Source: Chitinophagaceae bacterium (GTDB lineage: Bacteria; Bacteroidota; Bacteroidia; Chitinophagales; REEL01). Taken from it: a DNA stretch of 32,445 nucleotides. A program made the translations under genes and the position numbers. Shown piece after piece: positions 7,770 to 16,258 of this stretch (its first letter is position 1; each line of letters opens with the position of its first letter). The notes beneath the pieces are model-generated. The model saw only the letters and a list, made by a program, of their open reading frames with translations, ran no database searches and was not told the DNA's origin. The stretch is from positions 1 through 32,445 of the forward strand of contig REEL01000070.1 of the NCBI GenBank assembly GCA_007695095.1. Direction: 5' to 3'.

Positions 7770-8720
7770 CTATTTATTTTTCAATAAATTGTAGTTTTTA
7801 AAGCCTAAAATTTCTTCTCCGCCAAAAAATGTATTCTCTATTAACGTCATAAATCGGTTTTTAAATCGCTCATGTCTGTGTTCTTTTCTTTTTTTATTGT
7901 CACTTCCGGTATAGTTTAACATATCTGCCCAATCAAAACTTTCTATTTTGTTTTGCATAACAGCCGGATGTGTTTCTTTGAACTTCTCGAGCTTTCCTAA
8001 TGGACCGTAGTCAAAAAGGGCAAACTCTTTTTTATTTTTTTCATCAGCACCTCTACTTTGATGAATATCAGCCAAAGCTTTAGTTTTATTTTGCATAAAA
8101 TCAGGTGGTCTGACAAACCCGTAATGATATATCTCAGCGTCTACCAAAGCCACATTTAATTTATAAGTACCTTCTTTTTGTCTGTAATTTAACATATCAA
8201 ATCCCGGAATTCTTCTAAAAGACTGAGCCGATTCCCAGGAATGAATTTCAGGATCATTTCGGACAATTCTTATTTCATAGGGATACCAGCCATGGGCTCT
8301 ATGATAGTGATTGTAATCGCCCCAAAAATGTTTGTATTTAAATAGTAAACCTTCTACTTCTTTGTCTTCATATAGTTCTTCACACCTTTTGGTAATGACA
8401 TCCAGATATTTTTCATGAACCACTTCATCAGCTTGCAAATAAAAAAGCCAGTCTCCTGTGCATGCTGATTTTGCTATGTCTGTTTGGTGTGCATTTTCCA
8501 TACCCCGAGGATATTTTTTTAAATCCCATTTGGTATGTATTATTTTGATTTTTGAAGAGTTAATACCTTCAATAATTTCTATGGTTTTATCATCTTCATC
8601 ACAATCGCCTACAGCAATTACAAATTCATCAACTATTGGGAGGATTGATTGGATAGCTTCTTTAATTGGATAATACAGCTTATATCCGTTTTTTACCATT
8701 GAAAAACCACTAATTTTCAT
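7770..8720 (-). CDS. Glycosyltransferase, GT2-like (GT-A fold)
   Basis: A 316-residue cytosolic protein. It starts with the GT-A pattern ISGFSMVKNG, continues with VDEFVIAVGDCDEDDK (nucleotide-binding region), and has GDWLFYLQADEVVHEKY near residue 92, where ADE takes the place of the metal-binding DxD. Beyond about residue 130 the sequence is rich in Trp, Tyr and His and resembles other uncharacterised Bacteroidota family 2 transferases. No transmembrane segment is seen. It is the last gene of a three-gene unit (10 bp after the exonuclease gene). Donor and acceptor sugars cannot be inferred. Confidence 0.8.
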   Translation of the reverse strand: MKISGFSMVKNGYKLYYPIKEAIQSILPIVDEFVIAVGDCDEDDKTIEIIEGINSSKIKIIHTKWDLKKYPRGMENAHQTDIAKSACTGDWLFYLQADEVVHEKYLDVITKRCEELYEDKEVEGLLFKYKHFWGDYNHYHRAHGWYPYEIRIVRNDPEIHSWESAQSFRRIPGFDMLNYRQKEGTYKLNVALVDAEIYHYGFVRPPDFMQNKTKALADIHQSRGADEKNKKEFALFDYGPLGKLEKFKETHPAVMQNKIESFDWADMLNYTGSDNKKRKEHRHERFKNRFMTLIENTFFGGEEILGFKNYNLLKNK

Positions 8721-8730
8721 TTTTTAATTT

Positions 8731-9471
8731 TTATTCGGGATTTTTTTCATCTGCATATATAACGTTTTCAGGTTGGATCAAAGGAAACCCGGAAAGCGCA
8801 AGATACAATTGAGCAGTTGCAGCTACATCTTTGTTGCAATAATTAACTATACGGGCGAGATTTTTTTCATTCCAATATACTTCAGCTACTTTGCTGCCAT
8901 CAATATCATCTTTGGGTGTGGGGATTTCAAAAAGCTCAGTTAACAGCTTTAGAGATGTGAAGTTTTTATAATCACCAAATCTCCATAATTGCATGGTATC
9001 AATATGATTCACTTCCCACGGTTTTTTTTCATGAAGCCTGAGGGATTGAGGCAATTGAATTCTATTAATTAACATTCTTCTGGAAATGTAAGGAATATCA
9101 AATTCTTTGATGTTATGCCCACAAAAGAAAAAAGCTGATGGATTAGGATAAAACTGATTTAGCATCTTAGCAAAAGAGCTTAAAAGATTTTTTTCGTCAT
9201 TTCCTGAAAAAGATTTTATCTTAATTTGGAGATTGTTTTCCTCATTGTTGCGTATAAAAATGCCCACTGAAATACAAATGATTTTGCCAAATTCAGAATA
9301 AATACCCCCACGTTTAAAAAATAATTCATCTGCCGGTACTTCAGGGTCTACTCTATTAGCCTTTTCAGTCCAAATTTCTTGCAATGCAGGTGAAAGCTCA
9401 TTAAATGCAGGTTTTACCGGCACCGTTTCAACATCAATAACTAAAATTTTATTTAATTCAGGAGTTAACAT
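8731..9471 (-). CDS. Predicted 3'-5' exonuclease, PolB-exonuclease-like (DnaQ fold)
   Basis: A 246-residue protein of the DnaQ/RNase H fold, PolB exo-like family (PF10108 type). All three exonuclease motifs are visible: Exo I ILVIDVETVP near residue 10 (Asp, Glu), Exo II GHNIKEFDIPYISRR near residue 130, and Exo III YCNKDVAATAQLY near residue 212 (Tyr, Asp). It should trim single-stranded 3' ends in a metal-dependent way, but its cellular role in Bacteroidota is not established. The start overlaps the end of the methyltransferase gene by 14 bp, which indicates translational coupling. Confidence 0.85.
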   Translation of the reverse strand: MLTPELNKILVIDVETVPVKPAFNELSPALQEIWTEKANRVDPEVPADELFFKRGGIYSEFGKIICISVGIFIRNNEENNLQIKIKSFSGNDEKNLLSSFAKMLNQFYPNPSAFFFCGHNIKEFDIPYISRRMLINRIQLPQSLRLHEKKPWEVNHIDTMQLWRFGDYKNFTSLKLLTELFEIPTPKDDIDGSKVAEVYWNEKNLARIVNYCNKDVAATAQLYLALSGFPLIQPENVIYADEKNPE

Positions 9472-10063
9472 TTGATAAAGTTCTTTTTTTTAAAATCATG
9501 AAAATTTCATTCCCTATCCTTGCAGGGTGTGAGTTTTTGGCTGTTTCAAAGGTAATAAACTCAAAGAAAGGACTAAAATAATCAATATATTCTTCTTTAC
9601 TGCCTCCAAAAGGAGGTTTGTCAGTATTTAAGGGTATTTGAAACAATAATCCGACCAGTTTTGCATTTGGTTTTAATAGTTGGTATATTTTTTGACTATA
9701 CGATTCTCGCATGGAAGGTGGTAAGGCACAAAAAAAAGTTTGCTCGATTATTAAATCATATTCCCCTGACAGTTTGAAAAAGTCTTTTTGCAAAAGTTGT
9801 TTTTCAGGGAAGTCGGGGTTTCGTTCTTTAAACTTTTTAAGTGGCAAAATAGCCCAATCCAGTAAAAAAATATTTTTGAATCCTTTTTTATATAAATATT
9901 CAACTTCGTATGCGTTTCCGGCACCGGGAACTAATATCTTTAGTTGTTTATCCGTTAACTGATCAAAATATTTTTTTAATGGCGGCGATACCATACCTAA
10001 ATCCCAACCGGTTTGTTCAGTTGCATAACGTTCATTCCAAAATTCGGGATTTAATTCTTTCAT
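9458..10063 (-). CDS. SAM-dependent methyltransferase, TPMT-like
   Basis: A 201-residue class I methyltransferase of the thiopurine S-methyltransferase (TPMT/PF05724) family. It begins PEFWNERYATEQTGWDLG, the typical TPMT opening, followed by the SAM-binding ILVPGAGNAYEVEYL near residue 44, the acidic LLDW at the end of strand beta-2, and YDLIIEQTFFCALPPSMR near residue 105. Such proteins in bacteria methylate small thiol, selenium or tellurium compounds or other soft nucleophiles; the substrate here is unknown. First gene of the unit with the exonuclease and glycosyltransferase. Divergent from the coiled-coil gene at 10125, with 61 bp between them. Confidence 0.88.
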   Translation of the reverse strand: MKELNPEFWNERYATEQTGWDLGMVSPPLKKYFDQLTDKQLKILVPGAGNAYEVEYLYKKGFKNIFLLDWAILPLKKFKERNPDFPEKQLLQKDFFKLSGEYDLIIEQTFFCALPPSMRESYSQKIYQLLKPNAKLVGLLFQIPLNTDKPPFGGSKEEYIDYFSPFFEFITFETAKNSHPARIGNEIFMILKKRTLSNVNS

Positions 10064-10091
10064 AAAAGTTTTTATTTTTTAATTATTAAAA

Positions 10092-10099
10092 TAGATTTG
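10092..10099 (+). promoter_or_regulatory. -7 promoter box (TAGATTTG) for the coiled-coil gene
   Basis: Perfect match to the Bacteroidota -7 consensus TAnnTTTG, 25 bp before the ATG at 10125. Transcription would start near 10106, leaving a leader of about 20 nt. No clear TTTG element lies at the expected upstream distance. Confidence 0.45.
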
Positions 10100-10124
10100 C
10101 AGTAAAGTTAAAACATCCTCAACT

Positions 10125-11069
10125 ATGGAAAACAAAATGGACAAAGGAAAAGAAAAAAACAATAGCAAAAGGCCATTATATATCGGCTTAATTGTTTTGT
10201 TGTTACTGATTAACGGGTTTTTAGCCTATAATACGCTTTCTACTAAGAAGAAAGCGGATCAGTTAGAAATTGAAAGAACTGAATTGCAGACAATGTATGA
10301 CAGCGTTTTGGTGGAATACAATTTGACAAAAGCCGATATTGAGGAGTTAATGGGAATTAATGATGAACTTGACAGAGAGCTGGAAATGAGACTTGCAGAG
10401 TTGGAAAGTGCAAGAACTGAAATTGAAGATTTGCTTCAAAAAAATCAGGTTACTTCCAGACAGTTAGCCGATGCTCAGCGATTAATCAGGAGCTTAAGAG
10501 CAGAGAATGAGCGTTTCGCAAGTCAAATTGATTCACTAACGACTGTAACTGCAGATTTGATGTTGGAGAGAGAGTCGCTTACAGCAGATTTGGAGCAGGA
10601 GAGAAATATCAGACAGGAATTGCAAGATGAGCGAGTAGGGCTTTCAAGAAAAGTTGAATTAGGTTCTCTTTTTGATTTAGAAGGTTTAGAGGCCGAGGGT
10701 GTACGCTATAGAAATAATGGAAGAGAAGTAAGTACTAGAAATTCCAGAAGAGTTGAGAAATTAAAAGTTTGTTTTACAGCTCTGGAAAATAGAGTTGCAG
10801 ATGAAGGACAGAAAAGCTTACATATCAGGATTATAAGTCCGGAAGGTTCAACAATTGCAGTTCAAAACCTTGGTTCAGGTACGTTTGTAAATGCTGAAAC
10901 CGGAGAGCAAATGCAATTCACAACTAAGGCTGATTTTGATTATCAGGGAGACTCCAGAAATTTATGTGTGTATTGGTCACAAACAGCTGCCTTTTCCGGA
11001 GGCAATTACAATGTTGAGATTTATCAGTCAGGTTATTTAATTGATAAAACTGAATTCAGTTTGAGATAA
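10125..11069 (+). CDS. Membrane-anchored coiled-coil protein of unknown function
   Basis: A 314-residue protein I do not recognise at family level. Order of parts: a short Lys-rich cytosolic N-terminus, one transmembrane helix (about residues 18-36, LYIGLIVLLLLINGFLAYN), a long charged coiled coil (about 40-175, rich in Glu, Leu, Arg, Asp), then a beta-rich C-terminal domain (about 195-314) with SLHIRIISPEG and NYNVEIYQSGYLIDK. By the positive-inside rule the coiled coil and C-domain lie in the periplasm. Met5 could be an alternative start. Own promoter box at 10092 and strong terminator at 11097, so it is a single-gene unit. Perhaps an envelope scaffold; this is only inference from shape. 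Confidence 0.82.
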   Translation: MENKMDKGKEKNNSKRPLYIGLIVLLLLINGFLAYNTLSTKKKADQLEIERTELQTMYDSVLVEYNLTKADIEELMGINDELDRELEMRLAELESARTEIEDLLQKNQVTSRQLADAQRLIRSLRAENERFASQIDSLTTVTADLMLERESLTADLEQERNIRQELQDERVGLSRKVELGSLFDLEGLEAEGVRYRNNGREVSTRNSRRVEKLKVCFTALENRVADEGQKSLHIRIISPEGSTIAVQNLGSGTFVNAETGEQMQFTTKADFDYQGDSRNLCVYWSQTAAFSGGNYNVEIYQSGYLIDKTEFSLR

Positions 11070-11096
11070 GTTTATTAAAAGATATTTTATTAGAAG

Positions 11097-11125
11097 GGGC
11101 GGTATTTTTTTACTGCCCTTTTTTT
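11097..11125 (+). terminator. Rho-independent terminator of the coiled-coil gene
   Basis: GGGCGGTA at 11097-11104 pairs with TACTGCCC at 11111-11118 (one G-T wobble) around a loop of six T, followed by seven T. It starts 27 bp after the stop codon. Confidence 0.8.
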
Positions 11126-11306
11126 ATGAATATACCCCAAGTAAGGAATAAAGGCCGCATGCCTTCTGCAAAAGGGCTTCTTTATGGTCTTTCTGCATGG
11201 AGTTCATATCCATTTTACATTTGCAATTTGCCATCATAATTTTGACATTTTTCTTGGGTCTTCGAATTCTTGGAATTTGGGCTCTTGGGACTTTGAACTT
11301 CCCTGC

Positions 11307-12695
11307 CTACTCAAATGTCCGTTTTGAACGAACTTTCACTTCTTCCACCAAAGCTGTTTTGGCAAAGCCTTCTTCATAAATATGAACAAAACCTCCCTGA
11401 CCATTTTGGGCTGTGCGCTCCATAACATTAATTCCGGATTCATCTGTTCCTATGCATACTACCGAAAGTAAAATGTCATTTTGCCTGTATTCCCTTCTAA
11501 TCATTCTATAAAGTGAACGGGGAGTGTAATTAGGATCATTAAAAAGTCCGTCAGTAATGATTATGATTTGATTGTTGCCTCCTTCTATGAAATGTTTGTT
11601 TGCTTTACTATAAGCTACTTCAAGGCCTCTAACTCCATGCGTTACACCTCCGGGCTCTAAATCATTTACCTTTTTCTGTAAATTCACTTTTGAATTCCCT
11701 GTCTGATTTTCAGCAAGTACGTTTGTATTGCCGGCATAGGTTATTAATGTAACATTATCAATATCCCGAAATGCATCCAACAATGAATTGACAGATTGCT
11801 GCATCAATTCAAATCTGTTTTCTAATGACATAGAAATTGATATATCTAATAGTAAGACTATGTGGTTTGTTTTATACAAATCATATGAAAATGTTCCATC
11901 CTCATTTATTTCAGGTAAATCATCCAACTGTTCAAAAACAAATTCATCTTCTGTAAAAGTCTCTTCCGGCTCTGAGGTTTCTGTTTGAGTTTCAGTTTGA
12001 ACAATTTGAGGGCTTATGGGAGTAAGTTCCAGTATAACTGACTTTTTTTGAGCATTAAATGAAAACCTCTTTTCATTCGGTATATAATTTTCTTTTTCAG
12101 CATTGAGATTATAAATTCCGGCAGATAAATCTACATTATGGCTTTCCGTATTTTTCCATCTTTGAGCAAAGGTTCCCTGAAATTGTGTAATCTTAAGGTT
12201 TGCTCCGTAAATATTTTCTTTACTCTCAGCATCTATCACTATTATCTCTAAAGGATAGTGAGGTGTATAGCGATTTGGTGTTCCCATTACCGGGCATTCA
12301 GTAAGAGCTGAAGGATGCAATGACTTAATGTTTCCTTTTAATGTAAATCGAAGCGGTTCGTTGGAGGCATTTGTATATATTTCGGCATTTTTAGAAAAGC
12401 TACCGGTATTTTCAGTGTAATAATAAACCTGCAAAGAAAAAGTTTCACCGGGTGGTACTCGTCTTTGTGGGTACTCTATCATCATATCTCTTTCTGCCCT
12501 GGTAGGTAAAAAAACCAAATCAGCATTCCCGGTATTTTTAATATAAAAAACGGCCGGCTCATTATTCCACATTTCTACTTCTCCAAAATTAAATTCAGTC
12601 TCAGCTACCTCAATTTTAGCTTGAGCAAAGAGAGTACCATTAAGTAAAATCTGACAAAGAAAAAAAAGTTTAAATGACAAAAGGAAGTGAGTCAT
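11307..12695 (-). CDS. Secreted von Willebrand factor A protein with N-terminal Ig-like domain
   Basis: A 462-residue exported protein (signal peptide to about residue 25, FAQA). Three parts are visible: (1) residues 27-130, an Ig/ASH-like domain of DUF1573 type (EFNFGEVEMWNNEPAVFYI, KNTGNADLVF); (2) residues 145-225, a beta-sandwich resembling carboxypeptidase regulatory or PEGA modules (VIDAESKENIYGANLKI); (3) after a Thr/Glu-rich linker, a vWA domain from about 278. The MIDAS residues are present: DISIS (DxSxS), TYAGNT and IIIITDG. It probably binds a protein ligand through a divalent metal in the periplasm or at the surface. No lipobox or T9SS tail was seen. It is 71 bp downstream of tsaC and may be cotranscribed. 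Confidence 0.85.
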   Translation of the reverse strand: MTHFLLSFKLFFLCQILLNGTLFAQAKIEVAETEFNFGEVEMWNNEPAVFYIKNTGNADLVFLPTRAERDMMIEYPQRRVPPGETFSLQVYYYTENTGSFSKNAEIYTNASNEPLRFTLKGNIKSLHPSALTECPVMGTPNRYTPHYPLEIIVIDAESKENIYGANLKITQFQGTFAQRWKNTESHNVDLSAGIYNLNAEKENYIPNEKRFSFNAQKKSVILELTPISPQIVQTETQTETSEPEETFTEDEFVFEQLDDLPEINEDGTFSYDLYKTNHIVLLLDISISMSLENRFELMQQSVNSLLDAFRDIDNVTLITYAGNTNVLAENQTGNSKVNLQKKVNDLEPGGVTHGVRGLEVAYSKANKHFIEGGNNQIIIITDGLFNDPNYTPRSLYRMIRREYRQNDILLSVVCIGTDESGINVMERTAQNGQGGFVHIYEEGFAKTALVEEVKVRSKRTFE

Positions 12696-12766
12696 AAAGC
12701 CTGTTTTAAAAGTTTGAGATGTTTAAATATATAAATTGTCCGGAAATGAAATGCTCATTCTGCAAT

Positions 12767-13735
12767 TTATTTATTTGCAGATGCTCTTCTAAGCTTATCA
12801 TTTATAGCTATCCCTATACCTTTTTCAGGCAAAAATTCTGCCAAAATAAGTTCACTATCCATTTCATCGAGTTCGTGAAGCATATTAAATAAATTACGGG
12901 CAGCTTCTAACTCATCTTTTTTCACAGATAAAAGACGTTGGTTGGGGGTAGGAATTGAATCAATATAAGTGTCAAAAGCCAGAATACAAATTTCTTGGTT
13001 TTTTGAATTTTTAATGAATTCTTCCAGTTCTTCACGATTAAAGGCAAGTAGTTTTTTTTGTGGGGCATAATGGCTCCTTAGCATGCCTGGGCTTTGGATA
13101 GACCTGTCTATATTGTTTTTAATTACTTTAATTCCACATTTTTCTTCTATTTCTTCAGCACTAATTGTACCTGCTCTCAGCAAATAAACTTTTTCTTTAT
13201 CTATTTTAAGAATAGTTGATTCAATTCCAATTTGACAATTGCCTCCATCAAGTATATAGGGAATCTTCGTGCCAAGTGTTTTCTCAACATGTCCGGGCAT
13301 TGTTGGGCTGATACTTCCGGAGGCATTTGCACTGGGTGCTGCAAGCGGAAATGGTAATTTGCTGAGTAGCTCTAATGTTAAAGCATGATTTGGAATCCTG
13401 ACGGCTATGGTGTTTAATCCGGCACTGGTTATTTCAGGTACTGAAGCGGATTTGTCTAATACCAAAGTTAACGGACCCGGCCAGAAAGTTTTGGCAAGTA
13501 ATTCTGCATTTGGAGGAAAAGTATCAACAATTTCCCGGACTTTATCGATGGAGTTAGTATGCAGGATTAACGGATTAAAAGCAGGCCGGTTTTTAGTTTG
13601 GTAAATTTTAAGAACGGCATTTTCATCCAGTCCGTTTGCTGCCAGCCCATAAACTGTCTCTGTTGGAATGGCTACTAACTCACCTTTGATTAAAAGTGAA
13701 ACAACTTTTTCAATATCCTTACCAATGATGCTCAT
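12767..13735 (-). CDS. tsaC: L-threonylcarbamoyladenylate synthase (TsaC/Sua5)
   Basis: A 322-residue cytosolic enzyme making threonylcarbamoyl-AMP from Thr, bicarbonate and ATP, the first step of the universal t6A37 tRNA modification. The YrdC domain has IPTETVYGLAANG, the YQTKNRPAFNPL substrate loop (K-x-R) and PLAAPSANASGSISPT; residues from about 210 form the Sua5 extension, opening with SPGMLRSHYAP. The length and extension make it the long Sua5 form rather than the short TsaC. Start is 33 bp after the uvrB stop, so it probably shares the uvrB transcript. Confidence 0.95.
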   Translation of the reverse strand: MSIIGKDIEKVVSLLIKGELVAIPTETVYGLAANGLDENAVLKIYQTKNRPAFNPLILHTNSIDKVREIVDTFPPNAELLAKTFWPGPLTLVLDKSASVPEITSAGLNTIAVRIPNHALTLELLSKLPFPLAAPSANASGSISPTMPGHVEKTLGTKIPYILDGGNCQIGIESTILKIDKEKVYLLRAGTISAEEIEEKCGIKVIKNNIDRSIQSPGMLRSHYAPQKKLLAFNREELEEFIKNSKNQEICILAFDTYIDSIPTPNQRLLSVKKDELEAARNLFNMLHELDEMDSELILAEFLPEKGIGIAINDKLRRASANK

Positions 13736-13768
13736 AATAAAAGAATTACCATATTAATTGAAATACAA

Positions 13769-15799
13769 TTACTTTTTGCTGTCCATCAATTTTTTTAAAG
13801 CATACAGTTCATCTCTCAATCTGGCAGCTTCCATAAAGTGAAGTTCTTTAGCAGCTTTTTCCATTTTTCTTTTAGTATTATCCATCATTTTTTTAAGCTG
13901 ATCTTTATTCATATACTGAACCACAGGGTCTTCGGCAACCAAAGCGACTTCCGGTTTCCCTTTATAGTTTTTATCCCTGTTTAGTGCTCTTATATCCAAA
14001 ATAGAGCTCTGGCTCATAATTTCTTCTTTAGTTTTTGTGATAGTAGCCGGCTGAATATTATGTTTTCTGTTGTATTCCAATTGTTTTTCTCTACGCCTGT
14101 TAGTTTCGTCTATAGTTCTTTGCATAGAACCGGTAACTTTATCTGCATACATCACAACCAGGCCATTGATGTTACGGGCTGCACGACCTGCAATCTGGGT
14201 AAGAGATCTTTCAGAGCGTAAAAAGCCTTCTTTGTCGGCGTCTAAAATGGCTACTAAAGATACTTCCGGCAGGTCAAGCCCTTCTCTTAACAGGTTTACC
14301 CCAACCAATACATCAAATTTCCCTAATCTTAAGTCACGCAGTATTTCAACTCTTTCCATAGTATCTACTTCAGAGTGTATATACCTGCATTTTATTGAAT
14401 ATCTGGTGAGGTATTTAGTGAGTTCTTCTGCCATTCTTTTTGTTAATGTTGTCACCAGAACCCGTTCGTTGGATTTTATTCTTTCATCTATTTCTTCCAA
14501 TAAATCATCTATCTGATTAAGGCTGGGTCTGATATCAATCACCGGATCCAATAAACCCGTTGGCCTTACGACCTGTTCAACAATAATACCCTCTGAATCC
14601 TGAAGTTCAAAATCAGCCGGAGTAGCACTAACATAAATTATCTGGTTGATTTGATTCTGAAACTCATCAAAATTCAACGGCCTGTTGTCTAAAGCTGAGG
14701 GTAATCGAAATCCATAATCAACTAAGTTTCTTTTTCTGGCTCTGTCACCGGCATACATTCCTGTGATTTGGGGAATAGTCACATGACTTTCATCAATAAT
14801 CATTAAGTAATCATCAGGAAAATAATCCAACAAACAAAATGGCCTTTCACCCGGATTTCTTCTGTCTAAAAATCTCGAATAGTTTTCAATTCCGGAGCAA
14901 TACCCCAATTCACGCATCATTTCAATGTCAAAATTCACTCTTTCTTCCAGTCTTTTTGCTTCCAAAAACTTATGACTTTCCTTAAAATATTCAATCTGCT
15001 CATGCATTTCATCCTGGATTTGGAAAATAGCATTAGTAAGATGATCCTTGGGAGTCATATAGAGATTTGCCGGATAAAGGGCAATGTGTTCCATAGCTTC
15101 TAATGTTTTGCCGCTTTCAGGATCAAAACTTTCAATTTCTTCAATATCGTCACCCCAGAAAATAATTCGGTAAGCAAAGTCAGCATATGGCAGAAAAATT
15201 TCAACAGTATCTCCGTGTACCTTAAATGTTCCCCGCTTAAATTCAACTCCGGCTCTCGAATATAATGATTCGACCAGTTTATATAAAAATTGGTTTCTAT
15301 TAATAGTTTGTCCTACCTGCAACCGGATAATCCCATCTTTAAAATCTTTTGGATTACCAATTCCGTAAATACAGGAAACAGAAGCAACTACTAAGATGTC
15401 TCTTCTTCCGGAAAGCAAACTTGTACTTGCTTTTAATCTTAATTTTTCGACTTCTTCATTAATGGAAAGATCCTTTTCAATAAAGGTATCTGTAGAAGAA
15501 ATATATGCCTCAGGTTGATAATAGTCGTAGTAGGAAACAAAATATTCCACAGCATTATCGGGAAAAAAACTTTTAAATTCTCCATATAATTGGGCTACCA
15601 AAGTTTTATTGTGGCTAATAATAATAGTGGGGCGTTGAACTTCTTTTATAACATTGGCCATAGTATAAGTCTTGCCGGAACCGGTTACTCCAAGGAGTGT
15701 TTGAGCCCTGTCCTTTCGATTCAGCCCTTCTATCAGTTGTTTTATGGCCTCCGGCTGATCCCCGGTAGGCTTATAGTTTGAATGCAGTTTGAATTTCAT
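13769..15799 (-). CDS. uvrB: UvrABC system protein B
   Basis: A 676-residue DNA damage-recognition helicase of nucleotide excision repair, partner of UvrA and UvrC. Walker A is GVTGSGKTYTMA near residue 39; the beta-hairpin that clamps damaged DNA lies at YYDYYQPEAYISSTDTFIEK (about 92-111); the Walker B-like motif is IIDESH near residue 339; motifs V and VI (LLREGLDLPEVSLVAILD and QIAGRAARN) follow; the UvrC-binding UVR domain closes the protein (AAKELHFMEAARLRDELY). Length and all helicase motifs are normal. First gene of a probable uvrB-tsaC unit. Confidence 0.98.
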   Translation of the reverse strand: MKFKLHSNYKPTGDQPEAIKQLIEGLNRKDRAQTLLGVTGSGKTYTMANVIKEVQRPTIIISHNKTLVAQLYGEFKSFFPDNAVEYFVSYYDYYQPEAYISSTDTFIEKDLSINEEVEKLRLKASTSLLSGRRDILVVASVSCIYGIGNPKDFKDGIIRLQVGQTINRNQFLYKLVESLYSRAGVEFKRGTFKVHGDTVEIFLPYADFAYRIIFWGDDIEEIESFDPESGKTLEAMEHIALYPANLYMTPKDHLTNAIFQIQDEMHEQIEYFKESHKFLEAKRLEERVNFDIEMMRELGYCSGIENYSRFLDRRNPGERPFCLLDYFPDDYLMIIDESHVTIPQITGMYAGDRARKRNLVDYGFRLPSALDNRPLNFDEFQNQINQIIYVSATPADFELQDSEGIIVEQVVRPTGLLDPVIDIRPSLNQIDDLLEEIDERIKSNERVLVTTLTKRMAEELTKYLTRYSIKCRYIHSEVDTMERVEILRDLRLGKFDVLVGVNLLREGLDLPEVSLVAILDADKEGFLRSERSLTQIAGRAARNINGLVVMYADKVTGSMQRTIDETNRRREKQLEYNRKHNIQPATITKTKEEIMSQSSILDIRALNRDKNYKGKPEVALVAEDPVVQYMNKDQLKKMMDNTKRKMEKAAKELHFMEAARLRDELYALKKLMDSKK

Positions 15800-15887
15800 T
15801 ACTGGGTTTTCTGGTAAACGTTAACTATGTACAACGACAAAAAATACCTAAATTTATATACGAAGCCGGACAGTAGTTTAAGACTTG

Positions 15888-15895
15888 CAAATTTA
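15888..15895 (-). promoter_or_regulatory. Possible -7 box upstream of uvrB
   Basis: On the minus strand this reads TAAATTTG, a perfect TAnnTTTG match, 88 bp before the uvrB start codon. No -33 element stands at the right spacing, and such short AT-rich matches arise by chance, so this is only a candidate. Confidence 0.3.
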
Positions 15896-16176
15896 CAAAC
15901 TTAAGTCTCTCTTTTTCATTATACAGGTGGAATAAAATGTGATAAGGTTAAGCTTACTCTAAAAATTTGAGTACTAAAATTTTTGATAGTGGTTAACGAG
16001 ATTTGATATTTTTCAGAAGGCAATTACCTGAGAAAGCTTCTTTTTCTAAATATTTAATCGGATAACTTGTTAAAACTTTATAACATTTTAATATAATTTC
16101 GTTTCTAAAATATAAGTAGTTGCGAAGTCTTATTTTACATTGATTTATTAACTTAAAAAAAGAAGATACCTTTTTT

Positions 16177-16184
16177 TATCTTTG
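16177..16184 (+). promoter_or_regulatory. -7 promoter box (TATCTTTG) for the DUF5606-oligoendopeptidase unit
   Basis: Perfect TAnnTTTG match. Transcription would start near 16191, giving a leader of about 70 nt before the ATG at 16259. A TTG at 16140-16142 is too far upstream (34 bp) to be a standard -33 element. Confidence 0.5.
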
Positions 16185-16258
16185 TAACAAGATTAAAGAT
16201 GTTTACAGATATTAAGCATGCTTAACTAAATCTAAATTATTTAAATAAAACGGAATAT

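Larger units (their letters stand above)
15800..16258. other. Intergenic region between divergent uvrB and the DUF5606 gene
   Basis: 459 bp of AT-rich DNA between divergent genes. It holds a candidate minus-strand -7 box (15888-15895) and a good plus-strand one (16177-16184). I saw no ORF of note, no tRNA or recognisable riboswitch, and no strong terminator hairpin. The stretch between about 15900 and 16140 remains unexplained. Confidence 0.6.

Noticed and set aside
11126-11239. Small plus-strand ORF of 37 codons just after the terminator
   Set aside because: Its ATG follows directly on the terminator T run, and it shows no domain, promoter or coding bias.
11197-11379. Plus-strand 60-aa ORF
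   Set aside because: Built of low-complexity intergenic DNA and the antisense of the vWA gene's 3' end.
14070-14516. Plus-strand 148-aa ORF inside uvrB
   Set aside because: Antisense shadow of a fully conserved uvrB region; Ser/Leu-rich with no motif.
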